Assembly (NCBI RefSeq): GCF_036373705.1 | Contig: NC_089851.1 | Span: 58,025,093-58,089,092, forward strand | DNA: 64,000 nucleotides | Source of the DNA: Amia ocellicauda | Taxonomy: Eukaryota; Chordata; Actinopteri; Amiiformes; Amiidae | Direction of reading: 5' to 3' | Part shown: positions 21,280 to 31,999 of the stretch, piece after piece | Numbering within the stretch: position 1 is the first letter of the stretch | Layout: each line of letters begins with the position of its first letter | The notes under the pieces: generated by a model | Told to the model about the DNA's origin: nothing | The model's database searches: none | The model's input: only the letters and a program-made list of their open reading frames with translations | Translations under genes and position numbers: made by a program

Positions 21280-22522
21280 ATGGCTTTCGTTCACTGCAGT
21301 TCTGAGGAGTGCACCAAATCTGAACTGGACCTTTTTCAGCTGGTGCCCACACAGACCAGCATTGAGAAGAGTTTCTATGTGTAGGTGCCCCCCCTCACAG
21401 CGCTCTCTGACAATGCCCCACTGGAATTCTACATCACTGGAAACGGAGAGGACTATCTAGATCTGAACAACACGATCATCTACCTGACTTGTAAAATTAC
21501 TAAGCATGATGGCACTGATCTGGCCCAGGATGATCGGGTGGGCCTGGTAAATTACCCCGTGGCCTCCCTTTTCAGCCAGGTCGACATCACAATCGGTGAC
21601 AGACTTATTAGCCAGAGCAACAACTGTTATCCATACAGGGCTATAATAGAATCCATTCTCAACTACAGTGAAAGCACTTTGAACACACAGTACTCAGCAG
21701 GCCTTTTTGTCAAGGACACAGCCGGCCAGCATGAAGTAACCGCACTGAACGGGACAAACCTGGGGTTCAGAAATAGAGCGGCCTATACAGCAGGAAGCCG
21801 AAAACTAGAATTGTTGGGTTGTATTCATGCAGACATGTTTTTTCAAGACAAATTAGTGCTGAACGGCGTTGATATAAAAATTCAACTCACCCGTAACAGA
21901 GAAGCGTTCTGTCTCATGAGCAACGCTGAGGATTTCAAACTGTCGGTTCTCTCAGCAGCTGTGTTTGTGAAGAGGGTCCGGGTGGCCCCCGCTGTCAGGC
22001 TGGGTCATGCCGATGTGCTGCAGGTGGCTAATGCAAAATACCCTGTAGATCGGGTTCATATGAAAGTGTTCAGTCTGGCCAGAGGAAGCAGGGTCTGCAA
22101 CCAGGAAAATGTGTTTCTGGGACAATTGGCTAAAATAATAGCAATTGGTTTTGTGGATAAACCCCTTCTACTTTAAACATTGTGATATTAATTTCCTGGC
22201 CCTGTAAGTAGATGGGGAGCAGATCCCTACTAAACCGCTACAACCGGATTTCGCAAATGATAACTTTAACCTGGTGGAAACAGCCGGAAAGCACCTCAAA
22301 GACAAGCCTCTGGTAGTGGACTGTAAGGAGTTTGCCAGAGGTTACACACTGTTTGCATTTAACCTCAGCCCGGATCAAGAGTGCACTGGGCACTATTCGC
22401 TCATAAAAACAGGGAACCTGAGAGCAGAAATTAGTTTTGCCCAGCCATTACCAACCACCGTGAACATGATAGTGTATGCTGTTTTTGACAACATTGTTGA
22501 AATTAACATTAATCATTATTAA
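21280..22522 (+). pseudogene. Hexon-like major capsid protein relic
   Basis: The ATG at 21280 opens a frame stopped by TAG at 21382-21384, after which the same frame runs on to 22176. Conserved-looking blocks include NAPLEFYITGNGEDYLDL, VNYPVASLFSQVDI and AGSRKLELLG. Between 22176 and 22273 small indels and a stop break it; the C-terminal part (GYTLFAFNLSPDQECTGHYS to IVYAVFDNIVEI) is in another frame to 22522. Total about 410 codons, compatible with a double-jelly-roll capsid protein. The family is often found under 'F54H12.2-like' names in fish and worm annotations (from memory). Confidence 0.75.
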
Positions 22523-22583
22523 GATAAGTCCTTTACGACTACAGTTGAAAAACGATTGCCTTGTGGCTTTCAATACTCTGGTC

Positions 22584-22966
22584 ATGAATACGCAACAGAT
22601 TGGGGCCATCATGACTAAGGACAGTTACACAACAGACTATTTTCTGGGTGTGTTTCCATCTGACAAGCTCCCCAAACGGTCAGGAGTCCACAGGCCGGCC
22701 TGTTTCGTCATCAACACACATCCGCATGACCGACCCGGGGAGCACTGGCTTGCTATCTATCTAGGAGGAGATGGGAAGGCCGAATTCTTTGATTCTTACG
22801 GATTCCCCCCCAATGCTCCTTATTTCCCTAAATCAATCATGTGTTTTTTAAACACAAACTCAGTGTTAACAGTGTTAACTCCAGACAGTTGCAGGATGCT
22901 TTATCCACAACATGTGGAAACCACTGTGTGTATTTTTTACAACAGCGTTGTAAGGGGCTAGCTTAA
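22584..22966 (+). pseudogene. Adenain-type cysteine protease relic
   Basis: Start chosen at ATG 22584 in preference to the longer upstream opening, which overlaps the capsid gene. The catalytic His is in GEHWLAIYL (22743-22745) and the Asp in FFDSYGFPP (about 22790). The block with the catalytic Cys, Cys-Gly-x-His-Cys, starts at 22913 but lies in a different frame from the His and Asp. An indel near the repeated AGTGTTAAC at 22862-22878 or just after separates them. As read, the protein ends without its nucleophile. In related viruses it matures capsid and core proteins. Confidence 0.9.
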
Positions 22967-23452
22967 AATCAGATATTGGATTTGTATTCTGAAGATTTAA
23001 TTAGTAATGCAGTTTGTGAAAATTTATAACAGGAGAACGAGACCTATGTATCTGTTTAAGCTTCATGTAAATGAGAATTGTCAGATGTGTAACCGAATGC
23101 ATGATTTTAGGATCTGTCATAATTGCTAAATCAGTCATGAACAGAAATAAACAATGTTAGAACAGTGTATGAATAACACTATAGACACTATAGAATGATA
23201 GAATAATGCTTGTGTGTATGTTTGTGTGTGTGCGTTTAAGCTTAATGACGTGGCATTCTCATATATGTAACGCCTGCTAACCTGATAATAAAATATTATA
23301 TACACATGAATTATGTTTATATGTAGTTAATAAATCCATACATACAAACACCATAGTTTATCACGCGTTACATTTTTTATTCAGCACACACAAAAACCAA
23401 ATAAACTAAAACAGTGAAACACCACTGATAATGTTCTTTGACATACAAACAC

Positions 23453-23499
<47 letters not shown>

Positions 23500-23630
23500 A
23501 TTTTTTATTATCAGAATCACACAAGGATTTAACATTTTACAGATAACATCAATGTATGTATTTCTATAGCCTATATATAAACAAACAACAACCAAAATAA
23601 TAATACAAAAAATAAAACCATGAGGACCCG
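22967..23630. other. AT-rich intergenic region of the Polinton
   Basis: No ORF or RNA recognised between the convergent protease and virion-associated genes. An (AAT)n tract occupies about 23452-23498. Confidence 0.7.
23452..23498 (+). repeat. (AAT)n microsatellite
   Basis: About 15 perfect AAT units between convergent genes. Confidence 0.9.
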
Positions 23631-23632
23631 CT

Positions 23633-24376
23633 TTACAGAGACAGCCATGGTAATTTCCCAAACAGCCGATGCTTTTTAGCTGGCTGGTCTCTTTGTGGTG
23701 TTTCGGGTGGGGCAGCCGCCCCCTCCATCGAAATATCAAAGTCTGGTTCAGGAGAAATAGGATTTCTCTGTATAGACATAGAACTGTTTCTAGTAGGTGT
23801 TGTTTTCAGTTTCTCCAACACCTCCCTGTTTATTCTGTTAGACAGTACCGAACCGGGGATGTTAATCTCCGCCATCGCCATCATAAAACTGCCCCAGCCT
23901 TTGGGGGCTCTTCCTGTGGCCAGCGTGTGCGGCTGTGTGACAGCCCTAACCAGATCAATCACATGAGACCCACGAACAGGGCCCCCCTTGTACACAAATT
24001 CCCCATTCTCATTCCAGCTAGCTATAGAATTGTTGGACACCATTTCGGCATTTTTATTTTGCCTTTGTGGGATAGCGTCTAAAATATAATCGAAAACAGG
24101 CTCTGTGTGCGGTTTTTCGGCCGGGGTATCGGTGTCAGGCATCTGCAAAGTCAAAGTGGCTTTTTCAGATTCTGCCTGCCGCGTCAGGGCCAAGTACCTC
24201 TGCAGCGCTTTGTCATATTCACCCAATTGAGAGCTTTGCAGAATATCTTTCATTTCACCATCCAATTTATATGTGGCTATTTTTCTGATGTCGTGTTCAA
24301 CTGGAAAGTCCTCTTTAATTTGGCCCATCTGTTTCTGAGGTACTAGATACATTTTCTCAGTGAATTGCATTTTCAT
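23633..24376 (-). CDS. Conserved Polinton/adintovirus virion-associated protein, intact frame
   Basis: 247 codons, uninterrupted, on the minus strand. The C-terminal half holds the blocks ISASWNENGEFVYKG-type (here SIASWNENGEFVYKG), VRGSHVIDLVRAVTQ and AEINIPGSVLSNR, a signature I associate with an unnamed structural gene of vertebrate Polintons. The N-terminal half is charged and likely helical, with DKALQRYLALTRQ. The tail is Pro-rich then basic. It is the only sizeable Polinton gene here without a stop or frameshift. Its start overlaps the stop of the small ORF at 24373, a compact layout. Biochemical function unknown. Confidence 0.75.
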   Translation of the reverse strand: MKMQFTEKMYLVPQKQMGQIKEDFPVEHDIRKIATYKLDGEMKDILQSSQLGEYDKALQRYLALTRQAESEKATLTLQMPDTDTPAEKPHTEPVFDYILDAIPQRQNKNAEMVSNNSIASWNENGEFVYKGGPVRGSHVIDLVRAVTQPHTLATGRAPKGWGSFMMAMAEINIPGSVLSNRINREVLEKLKTTPTRNSSMSIQRNPISPEPDFDISMEGAAAPPETPQRDQPAKKHRLFGKLPWLSL

Positions 24377-24705
24377 CTGGTCAGTAAGCCGGTAATGAGG
24401 GGAATGGCAATACTTAGCAAATTACTGATAAACCCCCCAGACTGATTCAATAGATTTCTCTTTCTCTTAACAGACACTGTCTTTTTACTAAGTGTTTTTA
24501 TAATGTGGCCACTTTTCTTGAGTTTCTGAAATTGTTTAGCGCTCAAGCGGATGTTTCCTTTCAGTGTATTTAGAGCGATTTCTGACACGGCCTGTACCAG
24601 GTCGCTTCCAGCGGCGCACAGAATGGCCTTGTTGCGGCTTGGCTTTAACCAGCAGCTGCAGGAGAGCCAGTTTTCTCTTCATACGCAGTGACATACTGAC
24701 AGCCA
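24373..24705 (-). pseudogene. Small basic/hydrophobic Polinton protein (membrane-active type), frameshifted
   Basis: 24588-24373 encodes 71 residues: a Lys-rich middle (QFQKLKKSGHIIKTLSKK) and a hydrophobic end (GGFISNLLSIAIPLITGLL). The pattern QxGGF followed by a hydrophobic helix recurs in small ORFs of many Polintons. The true N terminus probably lies upstream (from about 24694, MSLRMKRKLALLQLL), in another frame, with a 1- or 2-base indel near 24640. Likely a minor capsid or membrane-disrupting peptide, by analogy. Confidence 0.6.
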
Positions 24706-24751
24706 GAGTCACAGACAGCAAATGTGCTCAACGCTGGAAAACCAGCGGCTT

Positions 24752-24952
24752 TTACTTTCTTTGTTTTTTAAACACATAAACCACCGGGATGTCAGGGGGG
24801 AAAAGACCCGTCCTTAAACGGTATTCATCAGGGGTCTTTGACATGACATCGACAAATAAGTATCCGAAATACTTCTTGGTGGCATCTTCAAAAGCTTCCA
24901 AAAAATATTGAGATTTGCCTGGATACATCTGTCGAGCTAACGTTGTAATCTG
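24752..24952 (-). pseudogene. Packaging ATPase (FtsK/HerA type), C-terminal stub only
   Basis: About 66 codons in one frame, with ARQMYPGKSQYFLEAF, GYLFVDVMSKTPDEYRLRTG and a stop TAA at 24752-24754. The segment (G-Y-L-F/L-V-D then TPDEYRLR) is the usual C terminus of the Polinton packaging ATPase. The P-loop and Walker B parts are missing: upstream the sequence passes straight into the polymerase tail. Deletion of more than 400 bp is inferred. Confidence 0.7.
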
Positions 24953-24954
24953 TC

Positions 24955-27900
24955 ATTTATCTCTCGGTCTTTTGCAGTGTTCTCATCTCAAAGTGCCAGT
25001 CACGTTTAACACGTACTATCCCCGGTTGCCGCAGTGCAATGTCTTTTATTTCACCATTTGCACCAGCCTACTTATCCGCATAGTCAAGTATCAAATCTTT
25101 TAGGCTATCGAAATTAATTTTCTCACTATTAGCCACGTTTAATGTGATACCCTTTACCTTGATACAGGCTTTCCCTCCTGAGAGCTTATATCCATAGGAT
25201 TTAGGTGCTGTTGCAACAAACTCTGTAATGTGCTGATCCGGAGGCAGCTCACTTGTCAATTGACCCAGATAATCTCCTAACTTGGGGTCCCACTGTCCTG
25301 GCCTGCTTACATAAATGATTGAATCAGTGTCATAATACAAACAACGACCTTGTAATGAATCCAGAAGAGAGTACAGTTCTAACCTAGCATAGGCGGTGGT
25401 GAAACTGGCAATACAAATATTTACATTTGAAAGCTGTGTGTAGTGCTCTTTTCCCCGTTTCCAGGTGACACAGGCACATAAAATCATCGTCATCATCAAT
25501 AAAATCACAAGACGGGACCTCGTGGTATGGGGCAAACACGTATTTAAATAATTCGTTGGGGTCTCTCACAATACTGGTGTTTTGTAAATCTGGTCGTTGT
25601 CCAAATTTTCCCCATAAAGAATTCAAAAACAGTTTTGAAATCTGTCTTTTGGCCGGATTCTTAGTAATGTTGTAATGGTCCAAGTGTACCCCCTCTCTGT
25701 CATGATACTCTCTGATGTAGTGTTCACGGTCTGTGTCATTTTTGCACCACTGGGGGTAGCCTGAAGCTTCTTGTTTGCCTTTTAAATGCGTTTTAATATA
25801 TTCACTAAACAACGTGTTGGTCGAGTGCTTAAAGTGCCAGATCTCGTATATTTCTGCTATTCTGTAACCCTTATCTACAGCAGACAGCAGCTCTGGCATG
25901 CACCAGACACCGGTAAGCGCTCTCTGCTCGTCGCTGTGTGTGCAGGGGGGCCCTGCTGGGTGTCAGCGCACGTCCGACAGAGTGTAAAGAACAGTTTTTT
26001 ACCAACTCTGGTCGGTAGCACAGGGAAAAACAACCTTCTAGGAGGGTAAACTTTGACTTTTGCGAGCCCAAAGTAATTTTGTAAATCTTCAAAGCCCTCG
26101 CATATTATATCCGGGTGACCAACGGGGTACAATTTGGTTTTATTTACAAACGGGTACAGACTGGTGAAATCATAGTAACGGAGTTCCTAGCCAGGTTTTG
26201 GTTGATAATACAGGGTCACTGCATTCGTCCACCCACCGAATAGAGACTCCCTGGGGTCTAAAGGCGCTGGTAACTGTGATTCGGAAATAAATGCCCTAAC
26301 ATCCTGGTCTTCATTCAGCATTGTCTTCCATTTGTGTTCCCACATCACTTTAACATCAAACCCTTGTAATTTTAAGAATTCGGTTTTATACATTGTCTTT
26401 TGATATAGCCAGCCGAATGTTGTTTTTGTCACACTGTTAACGTCATTTTCGCTATAACAGGTATCGCAACCATGAAAAAAACATCCATGGTACTCAAAAG
26501 CAGTGTACACACCGTTTATTACTGCAAAACCATCTAGATAGTACGGGCCAAATTTATGCTCACCACCCAGCTTTAGTGCGTGTTGTATACTGATGTTGTC
26601 TGTGTGTTCAGTATACATGAGCCACTGAATAGCGGGGGTCGAGAACCGCTTTTTCTGGTTGTGATAATTGTCATGGACTAATGCTATGGTCTGCGGTCTG
26701 AGAAACATGTACCGGTACATGGTCATACACACAGAGGCTAATGTGATGTACTGAAACGGGTCAAGACTGACTTTAATCAGGTCTGAATCAGGGTCAGACG
26801 GACACTTCAGACGTATCTGCTCTGTCATACTTAATATCTCGTTTCTAAATGTAGTACAAGCTTGTCTCAGTATGTCCACGTCCTGTCTACAATACCGCTT
26901 CAATTCATCGAGTTTGTGCTCATCGTACCATTCCTGAAACTGTGTTTTATCTGCACCCATCATGTAGTCTACCCCGTAAAATTGTTCAGCGGGTAAGGGT
27001 CCTACATAATTTTGGTTTGCGACCGTGTTAAAGAAGTGTGGGAAATGGCCTTTCTCACCCTCAAACCCCATTGCTTTTGGCATATTGCTCAGTTTCAGAG
27101 GCAAGAAATGTAATGAATCAATGAACCTGATGTTCAGAGCGGTCACTGTCATGCACATAATTTTACCTCCTTGTGTGATGAAGTGTGTAGCAACCTTTTC
27201 ACGTATGAGCTCTCTAATGACCAAGTAGTTATCATAGCCTTTACCATTGTGTGAAATAAAAGTGTAGTTTTTAAAACACGTGTCAATGAAACATTTCACA
27301 AAGTCAGATAAGCAAGAATCCCCATAAAACTCCCATGTGCATTTGTTGTTTATGTGTGAGGCATAAACATAATTTGGGATGTGTGTCCTGTTTCTTGCAT
27401 GCATTCAAAATCAAAGAAAATGTATTTTTCCGATTGTTTGGGGATGTTTATTACGCTCATGTAGCATACATGATTGTCAGGTGTCTGGATAACACTTTTA
27501 CAGCACGGAAAGAGCTTTTCTTCGCAAGTGTGCATTATTGGGAGAAAAGTCCAGCACTCTGTACAGTAAAAGTGTTGAACACACTGAATCTCTTTGGTGG
27601 CAGCTTTAGCCTTGTGTCTCCTGAGACAGACACCACCTCTACAGAATATTTTACATACATCGCATCTGGTGATGGTCTCTTTAACCTCAAAACAGTGGGG
27701 GTCTAAACACGCTCTGCACAAATTCCGACACGTGTGACAATTTTTATGCCCATATACTGCGTGGCAATAATCACAGAAATAGTTAACACCTATAAATGTT
27801 CTGATGTTTAAAACCCCGTAGTAATGCTGTTTGTGAAGTAAAACAAACATCTGTGCATTCTTTCCCTTTCCACAGGCGGTACACACTGGCGGCAAAACAT

Positions 27901-28725
27901 AAATTGTTACCTTGGTTTTTGAAATCAGTGAGGCATGCCCTTTTCTTGTCTATTATCTTGCAAAACAAAATACCTTTTATACGTCTCCGTACCCCACCTT
28001 GCATATTAGGATTTCGGTGTGACTTTGCAGTAAATTAGCTATGCTCTCTAGGAAATCTGTTTCATCCAGCTCCCCCAAATGTTGCCTCCTCTAACAGAAA
28101 GCATTATTTAATGACCCCGAGCTCAGTCTAAGCTGTACAAAATCATTAGGACCCACATTGTGTGATATTTCATTTAACAGCCCTTGCGCAGCACCAGTAC
28201 GATTCTACCAGATCCAGATTCACAAACCTGAATTCTTCATAAAACTCCATTCCCCGGAACCTGTTAAGTTCCCGGTCATAGTGACGAATACGCTCCAAAA
28301 ACACCCGAGGCGGGTCCCCGCCATCACCACCCTCAACCATTTGTTCAGCATTTTCATTATTCACCTCTAACATTGCTACATCACCACCCCCAATCTGATT
28401 ATCATTATTATTCGCTTCTAATGCTTACCCATCAGACACGTGCAAATCTATATATTCCTGAATTTCCAAGTCTGGTTGGTTATTATTATCAGCTTCTAAT
28501 GCTAATTCATCAGACACAATCAAATCAATATATTCCTGAATTTCCAAGTTTGCTGGGTGGTCATCAACCGCCACTGTGCTGTAATGGTGTCTGTGATCCT
28601 GCTAATTGTGACACATCCATTCTAGATTTAAGCCTACGCAGCATTCTTTTGGCTACATTAATATTCTTTATCAGTACTGCCGTGATACGTGCAGACCGAG
28701 TGTCTTTGTGTCTTACTTGTTTCAT
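24955..28725 (-). pseudogene. Protein-primed type B DNA polymerase, multiply broken
   Basis: Proposed start ATG at 28725 (basic N terminus with RMLRRLKSRM). An acidic 26-residue repeat (28407-28565) and an N-terminal domain at 28373-28170 and 28004-27783 follow. Next come a Cys/His-rich zinc-binding segment (27870-27480), ExoI FFDFECM at 27402-27425, ExoII HNGKGYDNY, ExoIII YCRQDVDIL (26901-26875), polymerase A YYDFTSLYP (26150-26176), B KLFLNSLWG (about 25650) and C YYDTDSIIY (about 25338). In-frame stop TAG at 26187-26189. Frame changes occur near 28550, 27870-27900, 27380, 25945 (at a run of six G) and 25480-25530. All catalytic motifs are recognisable but spread over several frames. In life it would replicate the viral genome. 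Confidence 0.93.
28415..28570 (-). repeat. 78-bp direct repeat encoding an acidic 26-residue unit in the polymerase N terminus
   Basis: CTTCTAATGC...TATATTCCTGAATTTCCAAGT recurs with a period of 78 bp (28415 and 28493). On the minus strand each unit reads as an acidic segment with LEIQEYIDL and VSDE. The first copy in reading direction is intact; the second has a stop. Confidence 0.8.
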
Positions 28726-28744
28726 TATTTGTTAATTGCGGTTT

Positions 28745-28963
28745 TCACTCACAGTGTGACGATTCAGCAAACTCGATGTTATACCCTTTTTGTTTTACCA
28801 CATTTGTCAAAACATGTATTTTTCTATGAGCTGTGTGTAAATCTTCTACCAGTTGCCAACAAATGTGACATATTTTACTAAACAACAGGGCCCTAGAATC
28901 ATCAGAGGTCTGAATGCCTGTACAGGGTATTTGTTCACCTGACCTGTCTATCTCTTTATGCAC
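28745..28963 (-). CDS. Small Polinton accessory ORF, unknown
   Basis: 72 codons upstream of the polymerase on the same strand, 20 bp before its proposed start. It contains SKICHICWQLVEDLH (paired Cys) and a Lys-rich C terminus. No family recognised. No long overlapping alternative on this strand. Confidence 0.35.
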   Translation of the reverse strand: MHKEIDRSGEQIPCTGIQTSDDSRALLFSKICHICWQLVEDLHTAHRKIHVLTNVVKQKGYNIEFAESSHCE

Positions 28964-29170
28964 ACTCGGAGTGGGGTTAACTGTGCTATTTGTCTGCTTA
29001 CCTCTTTTTACAGTAGCGGGCTGTCTTACTGCGTGCTTTTCTCTGAAACATGCACTCTACCTTCAAGATGGTTTAGTGACTTGTTAGAAAGTGTGGATGA
29101 GAAAATAATGCAAATAGTTGAGAAGGTTATAAAAAACAAGGCTTATCAAGTGTTTTACAAACATAAATAA
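28958..29170 (+). CDS. Polinton accessory ORF, possible first exon
   Basis: 70 codons on the plus strand, divergent from 28745-28963 and overlapping its start by 6 bp. A Cys/Ser-rich N-terminal half and a charged helical C terminus (LLESVDEKIMQIVEKVIKNK). Not recognised. It could be spliced to 29240-29584. Confidence 0.3.
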   Translation: MHTRSGVNCAICLLTSFYSSGLSYCVLFSETCTLPSRWFSDLLESVDEKIMQIVEKVIKNKAYQVFYKHK

Positions 29171-29239
29171 AATACTGTTTGTGTCTGCTCTGCTTTTCTG
29201 TGCAATAAGACATTATATTAATTCATATATTTTTTCAGA

Positions 29240-29584
29240 GAAAGAAACCCCCGGGGCCCCTGGAATTACGTTTACGTGTTTGAGGAATCTATGTTTGAAG
29301 ATGTCATCCTCACTCTAATAGCTCACAAGTTTGGTGATTTGTATGATACTGGTAATTCTGATGTGAAATCGCTAGTTGCTGATGTTGAAAAAACAGTGGC
29401 GTCCCTCCCCAATGTGCTCAAGAGAATGCTGTATAAAGAGACACATCCTGGTGAATCTGCTTTTACATCTGTCCAAAAAGTTCTGCACAGTTCTTTTGGA
29501 AATACTATCCCTATCATGACCAAACCCAATTTCTACACTGTGCTAGACAGAATAGTGTCACTGCCCTGGCCAATAAACAAGTAG
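29240..29584 (+). CDS. Polinton right-end accessory ORF, possible second exon
   Basis: Opens after ATATTTTTTCAG (ends 29239), a strong acceptor-like sequence; an internal ATG at 29276 is the alternative start. About 114 codons to the stop at 29582-29584. Mostly helical-looking (FEDVILTLIAHKFGDLYD, VASLPNVLKRML). A poly(A) signal AATAAA at about 29734 follows. Frame intact, unlike most of the element. No function recognised; accessory genes near the inverted repeat are common in adintoviruses. Confidence 0.45.
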   Translation, partial: ERNPRGPWNYVYVFEESMFEDVILTLIAHKFGDLYDTGNSDVKSLVADVEKTVASLPNVLKRMLYKETHPGESAFTSVQKVLHSSFGNTIPIMTKPNFYTVLDRIVSLPWPINK

Positions 29585-29729
29585 AGGGAGTAGCTAGTGC
29601 AGTACAGTTCAGTTGTTTCTTCCTGGCTGCTGTAGGTGTTGGGGAAGCGGGATCATTGGTCACCCGAGTCAGTATCTAATCTCACTGTCTACATCTGACT
29701 TGATGCCTTGTTGTCATTTTTAGAGCTGT

Positions 29730-29742
29730 CACAATAAAATAT
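29730..29742 (+). promoter_or_regulatory. Poly(A) signal after the right-end ORF
   Basis: CACAATAAAATAT about 150 bp after the stop, before the right inverted repeat. Confidence 0.5.
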
Positions 29743-29820
29743 TGACATTGAAATATATTTTACTGAGTCTCATATTTTGAATGTCTATACCTTTTCTTTC
29801 TCTTTTATTTTTCCAAAACT

Positions 29821-30419
29821 GTACCACCCCAAAAATAATCATAAAATATATAACCTAAAATCATCACACGCACATCACTAAACACAGTTTAAAATACTTT
29901 TTTATTAAAACTGTATGTTGTTGTTCTCTTTTTATTTTAATGTATTTTATTTTGCTAACAACTTATCATAACAAACCTAATCATAAAACATAACCTAACA
30001 CAAATAATAATAAGTTTAAACTCTTAAACATTACACACACACACACATACACCATCAGGGTGAGATGGCAGTAAACACTTGTCAAGATGACCTGTGCCCT
30101 TTCCAAAAATGTCATCCTAACAAGATGGAGGTCATCCAAACAAGATGGCTGTCATCCTAACAAGATTACGGTCATCCAAACAAGATGGCTGACAGGAGAG
30201 GGTCAAAGGGTAAAACCTGTATCCTAACAAGTTGGCTGACTGGAGAGGATCAAAGGGTACAGGGTAAGGAGGGGCTTCCTGGCCCGTGGGGCTTCTGGGT
30301 AAGGAGGGGCTTCCTGGCCCGTGGGGCTTCTGGGTAAGGCGGGGCTTCCCAGCCCATGGGGCTTCTGGGTAGGGGTGGGGCCACCTGACACTTTGACATA
30401 AAGTGCCATCATTACTACT
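29821..30419 (-). repeat. Polinton right terminal inverted repeat (599 bp)
   Basis: Reverse complement of 18161-18849 with scattered differences. It contains the same tandem units (GCTTCTGGGTAAGG, three copies; CATCCAAACAAGATGG units) and a short (CA)n. Ends ATTACTACT at 30419. Confidence 0.92.
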
Positions 30420-30425
30420 CATAAG
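30420..30425 (+). repeat. Right 6-bp target-site duplication (CATAAG)
   Basis: Matches the uninterrupted site in copy A exactly. Confidence 0.8.
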
Positions 30426-31790
30426 CGCAATATGTACAATATCTTTCCCGTTCCTGAGAAAACTATGTTTGAAAACTGTAATTTTTTGCCTGGACTACAA
30501 TCAAGATGGCTACCAAACCATGTGACATTATGCTGCCATTTTGCGATCTAGTGACCATGCCATAGACCCCTACATCCATTCAAAGTCTGGTGACTTTTTA
30601 GACTGCGGTTCAAAAGTTATAGGCATTTGAACATATTCTGGTGGAAGAGAAGAAAAAATAAGTATAATAATAATAATAATGACCAGTGACCACCACATTG
30701 CTTATGGGATCAATTCTGTCAAGTAACAATCAGTCCAATACATTCTAACATAGTTCCATACTGCACCATATGCATTTATTTGCAACTTGACCATCTCTGA
30801 AATTTGATTGGCTCATGGCGGCCATTTTGTTTTCTCAATCAACTTGCCTTGAACAAATCTGATAGAGGAGCTAGCCAAGGTCACGTGTACAAAATTTCAT
30901 ATCAATCAGACCAACCATTTCGGAGATGAAGATCTTTGAAGATTCTTGGCCAATCCAATATGGCTGCCAAACAATATGACTTATTGACTTGTTTTGAACA
31001 AATCTGAATTTAGGCCATAACATAACATCACACACCAAGTTTCACATCTGTCCCGTCTGCGGTTTCGGAGAAGAAGATTTTTGTATATTTTCCAAAATGT
31101 GTCACTTAAGCCACTATGGCCACCAGACCATGTGACATATGGCCTCCATATTGAATATGGCATAGTACTACATAGCCATCTATCACTGTATGAAGTTTCA
31201 TGAGTTTTCATCAAGCGTTGGTTTTTATAGGCTTTTGAAAAGATACTGCGGAAAAATAATAATCCTAACAATAACAATAGGGTTCCAGCAACTTCGTTGC
31301 TTGGCCCCCAACTTTTGAGGCTTCCAGGTGCTTGGAGTCGAGAAATGTATGGCTTCAGACTCATAAAAATATGAATCAGATGAAGACACATGTTGACAAC
31401 AATTGTTGCTTAAAGGTTTTGGTAAGTAGAGTATTCAAGGTCAAGTTCCCCCTCTTGTGGTCTAATATTTTAAGGAACAAGCCATTTCAATCTCAATAAA
31501 CCAACTACACTTATTTGATTGAAATGTATCAATTTAATTACATTAGTAGTACCATCAATACTTCTAATATCATAATATAGTAGTAAACAGTTTATTCTCT
31601 AAGTTTCATTTTGTGTACTTTAAAACACAATCTAACCATTTAAGTAGCTTTAGATTGCTGCTGCTCTCCATTTTTCCATTTACCTTCTCAAGCTTATTTA
31701 GTTGCATACCTGGTGTTTCATATAGTTATCACGTTGATTTCTGATGTATGCGTTATATATATTTACAGCTGGAAAAGCAAAGTATATCAC
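30420..31790 (+). repeat. Host repeat, copy B, right part
   Basis: Resumes homology to copy A at the CATAAG site: TGTTTGAAAAC, CAAGATGGCTACCAAACCATG, TTATAGGCATTTGAACATATTCTGG, TTCCCCCTCTTGTGGTC, then the GTTATATATATT end. It contains an internal block (30830-31130) absent from or diverged in copy A, and CCAGCAACTTCGTTGCTTGG, a small palindrome-like block common in fish repeats. Confidence 0.8.
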
Positions 31791-31844
31791 TAAGGAGCAA
31801 ATAGCTCCAATTAGTTTTTACTATTGCGCCTGACCGAGTATGTC

Positions 31845-31900
31845 CGTATGTCCGTATGTTGTCTTATGTTCAACTCTATAGAGCCAGCGATTAAATTATC
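31845..31900 (+). repeat. Start of a third host-repeat copy (fragment)
   Basis: GTCTTATGTTCAACTCTATAG and AGCCAGCGATT repeat the 5' part of copies A and B (12273-12315, 17325-17360), so the copies were once arranged in tandem. Confidence 0.55.
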
Positions 31901-31999
31901 CATTACAGAAATGATCCATTAGGACAAGGCACATCAGGAGGTCTGTGCAATAGGAACAGTCTGGACACCATTTTAAGTTCCGAACGGAATTAACGTCTT

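Noticed and set aside
23669-24082. 137-codon plus-strand frame opposite the Polinton virion-associated ORF
   Set aside because: The minus-strand frame is longer, has conserved-looking blocks and fits the gene order; this one has no recognisable features.
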